A DNA stretch of 64,000 bases from NCBI GenBank assembly GCA_004296775.1, contig RHGE01000007.1:1-64000 (forward strand), read 5' to 3'. This document shows positions 46,727 through 55,151 of this stretch, one piece after another. The DNA is from Marinilabiliaceae bacterium JC017 (GTDB taxonomy: Bacteria > Bacteroidota > Bacteroidia > Bacteroidales > Marinilabiliaceae). The stretch's first letter is position 1. Every line of letters begins with the position of its first letter. The notes beneath the pieces were generated by a model. The model searched no databases. It was not told where the DNA came from and was given only the letters and a program-made list of their open reading frames with translations. The position numbers and the translations under genes are program-made.

Positions 46727-47512
46727 TCATTTGCCTTTCCTTCGGGCATCAGCATGTTTATCAAATGCTTCACGTTTTTTCACACCACGGCCGGCACTAT
46801 GGTAATCGTCGAATTCAAATTCCACCTCAGGCTCTGCTATTTCGCCTGCCACAGGCAAATGAAACTTCAGGTACTTTATGGGCAAACCATGATCCAACCA
46901 TTTAGTTTCGTAATAAGTTTGTATGGATAGAATTTCGTCTTGATAATCTGATTTATATAAATCCTGAACATTAACCATCACACAAAAGGCATTTTCTTTA
47001 ACCAATTCATTAGTGTATTCATACAAAAATGCTGAATCAGTTTTTAGATGGATAATTCCATCTGGCTTAAGAAATGTTCTATAAAGATTTAAAAAACGAG
47101 AAGAGGTTAAGCGTTTACGAACTTTTTTCATTTGAGGATCAGGAAAAGTTAACCAAATCTCATCGATTTCACCAAGGGCAAAAAAAGATTGCATCAACTC
47201 AATATGCGTCCGGATAAAAGCGACATTATGAAGTCCTTTAGCAACTGCATCAGTCGCCCCCCTATGCATCCTGGCCCCTTTAATATCGATCCCAATAAAA
47301 TTTTTTTCAGGAAATAATTCTGCTAAGCCAACGGTATATTCACCTTTTCCACAACCCAACTCAAGTACGATTGGACGATCATTCTTAAAATACTTTTCGT
47401 GCCATTTCCCTTTCAGAATGAAATCCTTACTTTTTACATCTTCAAAGCTTGCCTGAAAAACATGTTCATACGTGTCCATCTCGGCAAACTTCTTCAATTT
47501 ATTCTTTCCCAC
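46727..47512 (-). CDS. trmB: tRNA (guanine-N7-)-methyltransferase TrmB
   Basis: TrmB methylates G46 in the tRNA variable loop using SAM. The 261-aa protein has the SAM-binding VLELGCGKGEYTVGLAELFP (49-68), IGIDIKGARMHRGA, the catalytic-region LTFPDPQMKKVRKRL and HLKTDSAFLYEYT. I keep the GTG start at 47512: the resulting MGKNKLKKFAEM leader is the usual N-terminus in Bacteroidota, whereas the next ATG (47479) would remove it. The gene lies 8 nt after gldH. A basic C-terminal tail (KHADARRKGK) is added to the common core. Confidence 0.95.
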   Translation of the reverse strand: MGKNKLKKFAEMDTYEHVFQASFEDVKSKDFILKGKWHEKYFKNDRPIVLELGCGKGEYTVGLAELFPEKNFIGIDIKGARMHRGATDAVAKGLHNVAFIRTHIELMQSFFALGEIDEIWLTFPDPQMKKVRKRLTSSRFLNLYRTFLKPDGIIHLKTDSAFLYEYTNELVKENAFCVMVNVQDLYKSDYQDEILSIQTYYETKWLDHGLPIKYLKFHLPVAGEIAEPEVEFEFDDYHSAGRGVKKREAFDKHADARRKGK

Positions 47513-47520
47513 AACTTCAA

Positions 47521-48024
47521 CTAATTATCATCATCGTTAACAACTACTTCTTTCACACACAACCCTATATTATGAATTCCATTCAAGTCTTCAATACGCA
47601 TACCTTGAATTATTCGGAAACTGTATTTCCCAGACTCTACAAATTTCACCTCTCTTTTATACGATTGATTAACATTGAATAAATCACCCCAACCACTTCC
47701 TAACCATTTTCCTTGATCATCAGCTAAAATACAATCAAGCGTATCCTGAACCACTACACCGGAAGGTGAAACAACCTGAATAAATAACCACAAATTACTA
47801 TTAGGATAATCCGAACGGTTACGGATTTTAATATCCAAATCATATATGGCCTGAGCATTCCTAATTTCAACATTAAAAACTGCCATCGAATCCTTATGCC
47901 ATCCATCTTTTGGAATTGTCACATACTCATCAAAAACAGTTTTCTTTCCACATGCACAAAACACCAATCCAACTAAAGCTAAAAGTATTGTTACTTTACT
48001 GTTTCTTTTGATTATTCGATCCAT
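47521..48024 (-). CDS. gldH: Gliding motility / T9SS lipoprotein GldH
   Basis: GldH is a lipoprotein required for gliding in Flavobacterium; its exact role is unsettled. I start at ATG 48024 (167 aa), because MDRIIKRNSKVTILLALVGL leads into a lipobox ending at Cys25 (VFCAC). The body has FDEYVTIPKDGWHKDSMAVFNVEI, NLWLFI, GKWLGSGWGDLF and the end GLCVKEV, matching the family. The start lies inside the 3' end of ricT (29-nt overlap), so translation is probably coupled. The frame continues upstream to 48120, but that part runs in a basic Asn/Arg-rich region of ricT. Confidence 0.88.
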   Translation of the reverse strand: MDRIIKRNSKVTILLALVGLVFCACGKKTVFDEYVTIPKDGWHKDSMAVFNVEIRNAQAIYDLDIKIRNRSDYPNSNLWLFIQVVSPSGVVVQDTLDCILADDQGKWLGSGWGDLFNVNQSYKREVKFVESGKYSFRIIQGMRIEDLNGIHNIGLCVKEVVVNDDDN

Positions 48025-49165
48025 TATTATTACGGCGTTTATTATTGGAGCGTCTTCTAGATTTTCCCGATGAATTACTTTGTTTTGAACGCTTGTTCCT
48101 GGATGGTTTCTTCTCGTCAAATCGAGTAAGACTATCTTGTCCTACGACGTTTTGATAATCCGGCTCAGCCATTACCGGCACAGGTTCTTCCAAGGAAATT
48201 TTTTCTACTTTTTTCTTTTTGCTATTCAGTTCAATAACTTCTTTCACGCGATCAACTGAAATAGCAACTATACTGGCAGGCATATCTTTATCGGCTGAAT
48301 ACCACATGATACGCTTAAAGATATCTGTCTTAAAATGATAATAGTTTCCTTCATCAGACTGCAAAGGTATAGTGATATCAGGAAAATCTTGCTGGGCATC
48401 AATATATGTATCCAATTCATAATTAAGACAGCACTTCAATTTACCACATTGTCCTGCCAGTTTTTGAGGATTCAGTGATATTTCCTGATAACGCGCAGCA
48501 TTTGTAGTTACTGACACAAAATTAGTAATCCATGACGAACAACAAAGTTCGCGCCCGCATGGACCGATACCACCAATTCGGCCTGCTTCCTGCCGGGCAC
48601 CAATCTGGCGCATTTCAATCCGCACCTTGAAACGGTCTGCCAACACTTTGATCAACTCACGAAAATCAACCCGTTCATCAGCGATATAATAAAAAATAGC
48701 CTTGGTGCGATCACCCTGGTATTCCACATCTCCGATTTTCATATCCAGTCGCAGCTGTTCCGCAATTTTTCTGGATTCTAACATTGTTTCATGCTCGAGT
48801 TGCTTAGCTTCTTCCCATTTCTCAATATCCGCCGGCTTTGCTTTTCGATAAACACGCTTAAATTCATACGAATCAGGCGCAATGTTATTCTTTTTCATTT
48901 GTATCAAAACCAATTCTCCGGTAAGAGTTATGGTTCCTATATCGTGACCGGGTAAGGCTTCTACGGCAACAATATCCCCTTTTTCAAGCCGAAGAGCGTT
49001 ACTATTACGATAGTAACCTTTTCGAGTATTTTTGAATTGTACTTCAACAATATCTGTAGTATTGAAGCTTTCGGGCAAATCAGCCAGCCAGTCGTAAACA
49101 TCCAACTTACCACATCGACTGCCACACTCCTTGCACCTCGCTTCATGTATTTGAATTTCTTCCAT
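47996..49165 (-). CDS. ricT: PSP1 domain protein RicT-like
   Basis: The PSP1 family includes B. subtilis RicT (YaaT), part of an Fe-S-containing complex that affects RNase Y; the role in Bacteroidota is not settled. The 389-aa protein has an N-terminal Cys cluster (Cys11, Cys14, Cys18 in CKECGSRC) and a PSP1 core (about 35-250). A second Cys-rich segment includes GGIGPCGRELCCSSW (Cys203, 208, 209) and GQCGKLKCCLNYE (Cys240, 245, 246). These Cys could ligate a cluster. The tail (about 350-389) is Ser/Asn/Arg/Lys-rich and overlaps the gldH start. It lies between holB and gldH. Confidence 0.9.
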   Translation of the reverse strand: MEEIQIHEARCKECGSRCGKLDVYDWLADLPESFNTTDIVEVQFKNTRKGYYRNSNALRLEKGDIVAVEALPGHDIGTITLTGELVLIQMKKNNIAPDSYEFKRVYRKAKPADIEKWEEAKQLEHETMLESRKIAEQLRLDMKIGDVEYQGDRTKAIFYYIADERVDFRELIKVLADRFKVRIEMRQIGARQEAGRIGGIGPCGRELCCSSWITNFVSVTTNAARYQEISLNPQKLAGQCGKLKCCLNYELDTYIDAQQDFPDITIPLQSDEGNYYHFKTDIFKRIMWYSADKDMPASIVAISVDRVKEVIELNSKKKKVEKISLEEPVPVMAEPDYQNVVGQDSLTRFDEKKPSRNKRSKQSNSSGKSRRRSNNKRRNNNGSNNQKKQ

Positions 49166-49220
49166 AACTTTTTAATTAAGGCCCAAGGCCTGATATATAT
49201 AGTAAATGATCTGACACAAG

Positions 49221-50345
49221 TTATAATTTCAACAACATTATTACCCTTAGCGTCAAATCCATAAATATTATTCGCCCATTACCGTTTTGCTCTATATGGG
49301 CATGAGCCAGACTTAATTCCTCTGCAATTTGCAAAGCATTTCTATCATTTATAAATGGTGCGAAATTTTGCGAAAAACCTTCTTCATCCGGTGTTAGATA
49401 GACTAAATCCGGCTCATGAAGATTCATCACATAGTTCTCACGAATCATTTGCAAACAATAATTCAGGTAGTTTTTTTGCCGCTCTCTGGGCTGACGCCCC
49501 ATCTCTTCAACCCAATTCATAAGCTCAAATAACTTACGGCCATAGCAAAGCCTCATGAAACTTACAAAATTTGAGAAGAAATAGCCGCGCTCCTCACTCT
49601 GACTAACTACTTCCATCGCGGTCACATAACTCCCATTTGAAAGCTTTGCCATTTTACCCGCTACGTCATCTGCCAACCCCTGCTCAACAATAAGAGAATC
49701 TTTTATCTCGCTATCGGACAACCGAGGTATTCTTAACTGCTGACACCGACTTGAAATGGTAGGTAATATCTCACCAGCATGGTTGGAAACCAGAATAAAA
49801 ACAGTTCTTTCCGGCGGTTCCTCCAACATTTTCAACAATTTATTTGCTGCTGCTAAATGCATCTTTTCCGGCTGCCAAATAATCATCACTTTATATTTCC
49901 CCTCAAAAGTTTTAAGACTCAACTTTTTGATGATTTCATGGCTTTCCTGAGAATAAATTAATCCCTGGCCCTTTTCGGCCCCAAGATATTCAAACCACTG
50001 ATTGCGGTTAAAATACTTTTTATCCAGCACCAAGCTCCGCCATTCAGAAATATAGCTATCACTGACAGGATTACTTACTTTGGAAGTTTTTACCACAGGA
50101 AATACGAAATGAAGATCGGGGTGAATAAGTTTTGCAAACCTTTTGCAACTACTACATTCTCCACATGCATCATCTGGTCCTGGATGTTTACAATTAAGAT
50201 ATTGTGCAAACGCGATGGCTAATAGTAGTTTTCCTGATCCTTCGGGTCCTGCAAATAATTGTGCATGACTCACCCGGTCCTCCATTACCATCTTTAGCAA
50301 ATGTCTTTTAACTGACTGGTGTCCTATTATATCTCGAAATAACAT
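49221..50345 (-). CDS. holB: DNA polymerase III subunit delta prime
   Basis: HolB is part of the clamp loader of the replicative polymerase. I start at ATG 50345 (374 aa): the frame opens at a TTG at 50363, but the promoter -7 element ends at 50369, so that codon would lie at or before the transcription start. The protein has FRDIIGHQSVKRHL, Walker A GPEGSGKLL, a Zn-binding Cys set (CKHPGPDDACGECSSC) and the SRC motif TISSRCQQLRIP. Its C-terminal part is diverged, as usual in delta prime. It heads holB-ricT-gldH-trmB. Confidence 0.93.
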   Translation of the reverse strand: MLFRDIIGHQSVKRHLLKMVMEDRVSHAQLFAGPEGSGKLLLAIAFAQYLNCKHPGPDDACGECSSCKRFAKLIHPDLHFVFPVVKTSKVSNPVSDSYISEWRSLVLDKKYFNRNQWFEYLGAEKGQGLIYSQESHEIIKKLSLKTFEGKYKVMIIWQPEKMHLAAANKLLKMLEEPPERTVFILVSNHAGEILPTISSRCQQLRIPRLSDSEIKDSLIVEQGLADDVAGKMAKLSNGSYVTAMEVVSQSEERGYFFSNFVSFMRLCYGRKLFELMNWVEEMGRQPRERQKNYLNYCLQMIRENYVMNLHEPDLVYLTPDEEGFSQNFAPFINDRNALQIAEELSLAHAHIEQNGNGRIIFMDLTLRVIMLLKL

Positions 50346-50368
50346 GAATAGCCTATCGTTCAAGACTC

Positions 50369-50376
50369 CAAAGATA
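50369..50376 (-). promoter_or_regulatory. Promoter -7 element for holB
   Basis: On the minus strand TATCTTTG fits TAnnTTTG, with transcription expected to begin near 50362. It decides the holB start in favour of ATG 50345. Confidence 0.5.
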
Positions 50377-50469
50377 GCAAATTCATTCGTTGTGAAAAAT
50401 CATTTTAAATAAGGTACAACCATTGCTTTTATAATTATTTTTTCATTACTGAAGTCCCAAAGAATCGAT

Positions 50470-50477
50470 TAATTTTG
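50470..50477 (+). promoter_or_regulatory. Promoter -7 element for the radical SAM gene
   Basis: TAATTTTG fits TAnnTTTG and lies only 16 nt before the ATG, so the leader would be very short (about 10 nt). Confidence 0.5.
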
Positions 50478-50493
50478 CCAAAAAAAGAAATAA

Positions 50494-51273
50494 ATGTCCA
50501 CATTTCTATTTGATAAAATTATTTTTGGCCCGGTCAACAGTCGGCGCCTTGGGGTTTCTCTTGGCATAAACCTATTACCTACTGACAGGAAAATTTGTTC
50601 CTTTAACTGCATTTATTGCGAATGCGGTTTAAATCCTTCTCAAAACAACTCTAAAAGTAAGCTTCCAACCAGAAATGAAGTAGCAGTAAAACTTAAATTA
50701 AAACTGAAAGAGATGCAATCGGAAGGCGTATTACCTGATGTAATAACCTTTGCCGGTAATGGAGAACCCACCTTGCACCCCGAGTTTGCAGGCATCATTG
50801 ATGACACAGTCACTATTCGAAACGAACATTGCCCCAAGGCACGCATTGCAGTCCTGAGTAATGCCTCTCGTCTGCATAAGGAAGATGTATTTTCTGCCCT
50901 ACTGAAAATAGATGATAACATTCAAAAACTAGATTCAGGTCTCATTGAAACAATTCAGACACTTGATCGCCCCAATTATCCCATGAAGCTGAATGATGTA
51001 GTAACGCAACTAAAACGCTTTAACGGACAAGTTATCATCCAAACCATGTTTATAAAAGGTGATATTGAAGGCACTCACATTGACAACACAACAGAAGAAA
51101 ATATCGCACCTTGGTTAGAGTTGTTAAAAATAATAAAGCCGGGGCAGGTAATGATCTATACAATAGAACGCGATACACCTTTTGATTCATTGCATAAAGT
51201 ATCCTTAGAGGAATTACAAACGATCGCCACAAGAGTTCGAGCTGCAGGTTTTGACGTAGCTGTTTCAGGTTAA
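50494..51273 (+). CDS. Radical SAM protein (COG0731-like)
   Basis: This is a radical SAM enzyme of unknown substrate. The 259-aa protein has FGPVNSRRLGVSLGINLLP, the cluster motif CxxxCxxC with Cys35, Cys39 and Cys42 (ICSFNCIYCECG), then FAGNGEPTLHPEF, the glycine-rich SAM-contact segment. The group is loosely related to TYW1 (wyosine synthesis), but tRNA-Phe wyosine is not expected in bacteria, so that function should not be transferred. A TAnnTTTG element sits just upstream. The glycosyltransferase gene follows after 9 nt. Confidence 0.88.
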   Translation: MSTFLFDKIIFGPVNSRRLGVSLGINLLPTDRKICSFNCIYCECGLNPSQNNSKSKLPTRNEVAVKLKLKLKEMQSEGVLPDVITFAGNGEPTLHPEFAGIIDDTVTIRNEHCPKARIAVLSNASRLHKEDVFSALLKIDDNIQKLDSGLIETIQTLDRPNYPMKLNDVVTQLKRFNGQVIIQTMFIKGDIEGTHIDNTTEENIAPWLELLKIIKPGQVMIYTIERDTPFDSLHKVSLEELQTIATRVRAAGFDVAVSG

Positions 51274-51282
51274 TGTCTCTAC

Positions 51283-52377
51283 ATGAAAGTCAGTGACCAC
51301 AAAAACGTACTAGTTACTCCTCTTAACTGGGGACTGGGACATGCCACCCGCATAATCCCGGTTATTAACCAGTTAATAGCTCTCAACTACACTATTTTTC
51401 TAGCAGGTGAAGGCCGGGCATTAAAAGTTCTGGAACAAACATTTCCTGATCTCCCCCTGCTAGATCTACCAGGATTTAATGTAAAATACTCAACGTCTAC
51501 CAACCAGCTTTGGCAACTATTCAAACAAGTTCCTTCATTCCTATTTTGGAAGATGAAGGAAAAAAGAATCACTAAACACTTGGTAAAAAAATGGGACATC
51601 CATTTAATAATCTCCGACAACAGATACGGCGTAAGGGCTAAAAATATACCCTCCATCATCTTAACTCACCAGCTTTCACCAAAACTAGGGGGCGTATTTG
51701 CATTCATGGAAAGACCTGTTTCTTTCATCATTAAACATTGGATTTCAAAATTTCATCAATGCTGGATCCCAGACAACAGAAAGCCTCAAAAAAGTCTTGC
51801 CGGCGAACTCATCTCTAGCTATGAATTAACTTCCAACAGCCGGAAAATTGGTATTTTATCCCGATGTTACCCGATACAAAACAGGGCCAAGGAAACAATC
51901 GATATCCTATGCATTGTTTCCGGTCCGGAACCCCAGCGATCACTTTTTGAAGAAATACTAATCAGGAAATTCTCATCAACCCAATTGAAAATTGCCATTT
52001 TAAGAGGAACTCCTGATTCAAGTCTCATCCCCCAAGAGAAAGATAATAACATCGTTTTTTATAACCATTGCACGGCGGAAAAACAAAGTCAATTAATTCA
52101 CCAATCTAAAGTTATCATCTGCAGATCTGGCTATTCCAGCCTCATGGACCTATTTGCAATGGGTCGAAAAGCATTACTAATTCCCACACCTGGGCAACCT
52201 GAGCAAGAATATCTCGCACGGCACATGCACAAAAATTTTGGCTTTTCATTCACATCTCAAAACAGCTTTCTATCCTTAAGCATAGCAGATATTTTATCAA
52301 CACCATCGAAACAAAAGCACCATTTTGCCAACACTAGTATTAACAGTTCGCTTACCTTACTTCAAACAAAAAGATAA
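51283..52377 (+). CDS. MurG-like glycosyltransferase, substrate unknown
   Basis: The 364-aa protein has the GT-B two-domain form of the GT28/MurG group. The N-terminal domain shows VTPLNWGLGHATRIIPVI (11-28), with the glycine-rich loop and His used in this fold. The C-terminal nucleotide-sugar domain shows SKVIICRSGYSSLMDLFAMG and then LIPTPGQPEQEYLARHM. It has no signal peptide. The donor and acceptor cannot be deduced. It is 9 nt downstream of the radical SAM gene, so the two are co-transcribed, but a joint pathway is not evident. Confidence 0.82.
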   Translation: MKVSDHKNVLVTPLNWGLGHATRIIPVINQLIALNYTIFLAGEGRALKVLEQTFPDLPLLDLPGFNVKYSTSTNQLWQLFKQVPSFLFWKMKEKRITKHLVKKWDIHLIISDNRYGVRAKNIPSIILTHQLSPKLGGVFAFMERPVSFIIKHWISKFHQCWIPDNRKPQKSLAGELISSYELTSNSRKIGILSRCYPIQNRAKETIDILCIVSGPEPQRSLFEEILIRKFSSTQLKIAILRGTPDSSLIPQEKDNNIVFYNHCTAEKQSQLIHQSKVIICRSGYSSLMDLFAMGRKALLIPTPGQPEQEYLARHMHKNFGFSFTSQNSFLSLSIADILSTPSKQKHHFANTSINSSLTLLQTKR

Positions 52378-52549
52378 AATCATAACACTCGTCATATCTT
52401 TTGATTGTTTCAAATTGAAAAAAAGCCTTTCCGTCAAGAGACAATAACCTCCCAAAGAATTAACAGTATAACGAATTAGAAAAAGAGAAACCTTCTTTAA
52501 ACTATTGCGTAACAATCTTACGAATAGTGTCAGATTAAATTTGAGAAAA

Positions 52550-53011
52550 ATGATTTATTTACTAGTTATAGGCACTGTTGTTTCAACAACATTATCATTC
52601 TGGTTTTATAGAAGAGGCCTTACTTTAGTAGCAGAACAAAAAGCAACTAAGGAACTTGAAAAACGCCTTTTTCCCAATGGTGAAAAACAACGAAACGATG
52701 TGTTAATGACCATGAAAGTCATTACCAACAATCGATTTTCAGTCCCACTAATGCTAGATTATTTCTTTAAGATAAAAGGACTTCAGGTAATTAACTTAAA
52801 CGACCCGGTGAATTTTTGGGTTAAAAAATATTTATTGTCACCCACTAAAATGCGGTTAAATTACTTTGAACAAGTAAAGTTCTACGAAACCTTTCTTAAT
52901 TATCCGGAAGTTATAGGGAAAGTGATGTCAAGGAACCGAACCAGTAGAGACATAAACAAACCATCTAAGATTTATAACAAAAACTCATCCCTCACTAAAA
53001 ATTTTGCCTAG
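52550..53011 (+). CDS. Small membrane-anchored protein, unknown function
   Basis: The function is not recognised. The protein from ATG 52550 (153 aa) starts with a membrane helix (MIYLLVIGTVVSTTLSFWFY), then a basic, mostly helical part (KELEKRLFPNGEKQRNDVL, NYFEQVKFYETFLNYPEVIG) and an Asn/Ser/Lys-rich end. The frame also opens at a TTG at 52505, which would add a basic leader. The gene ends 50 nt before a bidirectional terminator. Intact frame and terminator support a real gene; there is no functional context. Confidence 0.6.
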   Translation: MIYLLVIGTVVSTTLSFWFYRRGLTLVAEQKATKELEKRLFPNGEKQRNDVLMTMKVITNNRFSVPLMLDYFFKIKGLQVINLNDPVNFWVKKYLLSPTKMRLNYFEQVKFYETFLNYPEVIGKVMSRNRTSRDINKPSKIYNKNSSLTKNFA

Positions 53012-53060
53012 AAGCCAATTCGAATGAGGGGACGCTGAGAGAGCAACCAGCGAGAGCGTT

Positions 53061-53090
53061 AAAAACCGGAGCAATCCGGTTTTTTATTTT
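53061..53090. terminator. Bidirectional terminator
   Basis: AAAAACCGGA / TCCGGTTTTT, 10 bp with loop GCAA, T-run on the right and A-run on the left. It lies between convergent genes and overlaps the stop codon of the minus-strand gene at 53084. Confidence 0.9.
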
Positions 53091-53980
53091 AATTCAAACG
53101 TAAAGGATCCTATATGATTTCCATCCGTGAAAAGATCGGCAGAGTAAATTCCTCCCATTAATTCACCTGCATCAGCCTTGTAATAAACACAAACATCAAC
53201 ATCTTCCCCGCCATATTCAATCATTCGTTTCGCCGAATAATTTATCTGATCATCTTCAAACTCAAATTTATCATCCAAAGAACGCATAAGAAGCGCCTTA
53301 TCAGGACGCATAATTCGAAGGTATACCGTTTTTTCACCCACTGATGCGGTAATATTTTTCAAAATTGTAAAGCACACTCTGATTTTGGAGACTTTTGATG
53401 CCTTTCGCGTTTCCTTATCTTTAGAGGTCATCCCAATGGCCTCGAGATTCTTTGTTTCAAGCTTAGAAGCCACATCTACTTTAGCAGCAAGCTTTTGTTT
53501 TTGCACCTCCAGTTCTTTATAATTGGTTTGCATATGGGAGACCTTCTGCTGGTACTCTTTATTTTCTTCGGTTAATTCAATATTCCTCCGATTAAGAGAA
53601 TCAATTTGCACCACATAATTCTTAAGCACCTTACGCAATGAAGTAAGCTCTTTCCTATATTCACGAATCTTAGAAGCATTAGTAGCTTTAACAGTTTTCA
53701 TCTCATCAATGAGCTGTGAAATCTTTTCCCGCTCTTGCTCAAGCATTAGATTCAACGTATCATTATTGGTTCTTAACGAGTCATAGTCAAGTGCTAAATT
53801 CTGAAATTCAAAGGTCAACTCCACCTTATCTTCATTTAATTCCGCGACAATTTCCTTCTTTTCATTGAGTTCTGAAATTAGAAAAACAACTAATCCAATT
53901 ACTATCACTCCGAACACAATTAAAATAGTCCAGAGTAACTTATTATTCTGTGGCTTTGTTGTATTTGTGTTGGCCTCCAT
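53084..53980 (-). CDS. Membrane-anchored coiled-coil protein, unknown function
   Basis: The 298-aa protein has a short polar N-terminus, one membrane helix (about 15-36, LLWTILIVFGVIVIGLVVFL) and a long coiled coil (about 38-175, rich in Leu heptads, for example ELTSLRKVLKNYVVQIDSL). A C-terminal beta-rich domain (about 195-298) contains IRVCFTILKNITASVGEKTV, YLRIMRPD and a final GSFTFELK. The domain would lie in the periplasm if the helix is a simple anchor. No known function. It is a single gene with its own promoter and terminator. Confidence 0.75.
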   Translation of the reverse strand: MEANTNTTKPQNNKLLWTILIVFGVIVIGLVVFLISELNEKKEIVAELNEDKVELTFEFQNLALDYDSLRTNNDTLNLMLEQEREKISQLIDEMKTVKATNASKIREYRKELTSLRKVLKNYVVQIDSLNRRNIELTEENKEYQQKVSHMQTNYKELEVQKQKLAAKVDVASKLETKNLEAIGMTSKDKETRKASKVSKIRVCFTILKNITASVGEKTVYLRIMRPDKALLMRSLDDKFEFEDDQINYSAKRMIEYGGEDVDVCVYYKADAGELMGGIYSADLFTDGNHIGSFTFELK

Positions 53981-54012
53981 AATCTTATATCTCTTTTTAG
54001 TTGTAAGACCGA

Positions 54013-54043
54013 CAAAGTTAAGATTTTTTACAAAGCAGTCAAT
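54013..54043 (-). promoter_or_regulatory. Promoter of the coiled-coil protein gene
   Basis: On the minus strand ATTG (54040-54043), a 19-nt spacer and TAACTTTG (54013-54020) match the Bacteroidota promoter with one mismatch, 33 nt before the start codon. Confidence 0.6.
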
Positions 54044-54326
54044 GTTACTAACAAGTCGTCACATTTGACTATTCACTAATTTATTTTCCTAACCTAAAAG
54101 CGATTAAAAGCATACTCAATGAAAGAAAATTGAATACTCCTTATTTATCTGTTCTCAATGACTGCATCATTAATAAACTCATAATCTAAAATTAAATCCT
54201 ATTCACGGATTTCAATTTATATATGCTTACTAACCCACAGAAACGCCACATGGTTATTCAGATTCCATCGCTTTAGAATGGGATTATCGAAAAAACAACA
54301 ACACAAATCGTCAGAGAAAAGCTTGT

Positions 54327-54590
54327 TTAAAAATAAAAATCATGTTTTCTGTATGGAAATGAGATTTTTTACCGTTGAATACCATTTTTCTTTGAAGAAA
54401 TGATGGATTTAAAATTAAAAATCGCTTTTTCCAAGAAGAAAAGAGGCTTTTTACCGTTAAACTCCGCTTTTCTTTACAGAAATCGCCAATACAAAATTAA
54501 AAATCACGTTTTCGAAAAGGAAATGGAGTTTTTTACCGTTAAACGCTTTTTTTCTTCAAAAAAATGATAGTTTAAAATTAAAAGGAGGGA
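54327..54590. repeat. 82-bp tandem repeat array, about 3.2 copies
   Basis: ACCGTT recurs at 54371, 54453 and 54535, and AAAATTAAAAATC-type starts at 54327, 54409, 54491 and 54573, an exact 82-bp period with moderate divergence. Each unit splits into four parts of about 20-22 bp, three opening with CTTTT (for example CTTTTTACCGTTAAACTCCG). 82 is not a multiple of 3 and no frame crosses it. The rest of the gap 53981-55151 holds MITE copy B and a promoter element; nothing else is recognised. Confidence 0.82.
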
Positions 54591-54812
54591 TGCTTTTCTA
54601 AAGAAACTAGATTTTTATTGGCGTCATTTCACAGTGTCGAGCTTAATTCATCAAGGTAATAATAGAGTATCTACTTTTATTGAAAAAAAGAAACAAGTAG
54701 ATAGCCGTATTCCGGCTACTCTAGTCATAACACAACTAATCGACTTCGATAGAATAATTCACCTTTTTTCGGGAATCAATAACTTTTAAACCTTAACTCG
54801 CAGCAGTCATAT

Positions 54813-54941
54813 CAATAGATCATTAGAGAATAGACAATAGACTGATTTACATTACTCTCATTTTTTGACCATTAATAACTTTGTCTATTGGATAAACATA
54901 AACTGTTCTTCAATTACATACATAAGTTTAACGAACTATTG
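54813..54941 (+). repeat. MITE-like short repeat, copy B
   Basis: CAATAGATC at the left, AGACAATAGACTGATTTACA near 54831, AACTGTTCTTCA near 54901 and GTTTAACGAACTATTG at the right match copy A at 4527 over most of their length. The right end is the inverse of the left end of copy C (AATAGTTCGTTAAAC). Confidence 0.65.
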
Positions 54942-55046
54942 CATATAGTACCAGAGTTATATTCTTTAATAAAAAATTCACCAGCAATAACCCAAAAGGA
55001 TCTGACAAACTAGACCAGTTATTATAGGTGTAACCCATAAACTTTT

Positions 55047-55054
55047 TAAATTTG
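55047..55054 (+). promoter_or_regulatory. Promoter -7 element for the Ig-like lipoprotein operon
   Basis: TAAATTTG fits TAnnTTTG, about 100 nt before ATG 55152. The -33 region has no clear TTTG. Confidence 0.4.
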
Positions 55055-55151
55055 CCTAAATTTTAAAGGTGAGTGAATATTTATCTGTTAGAAAGACTTT
55101 TCTTTGATGATTCACCATTTTTTTCAGTTACATACAACAATTAAACACTGC

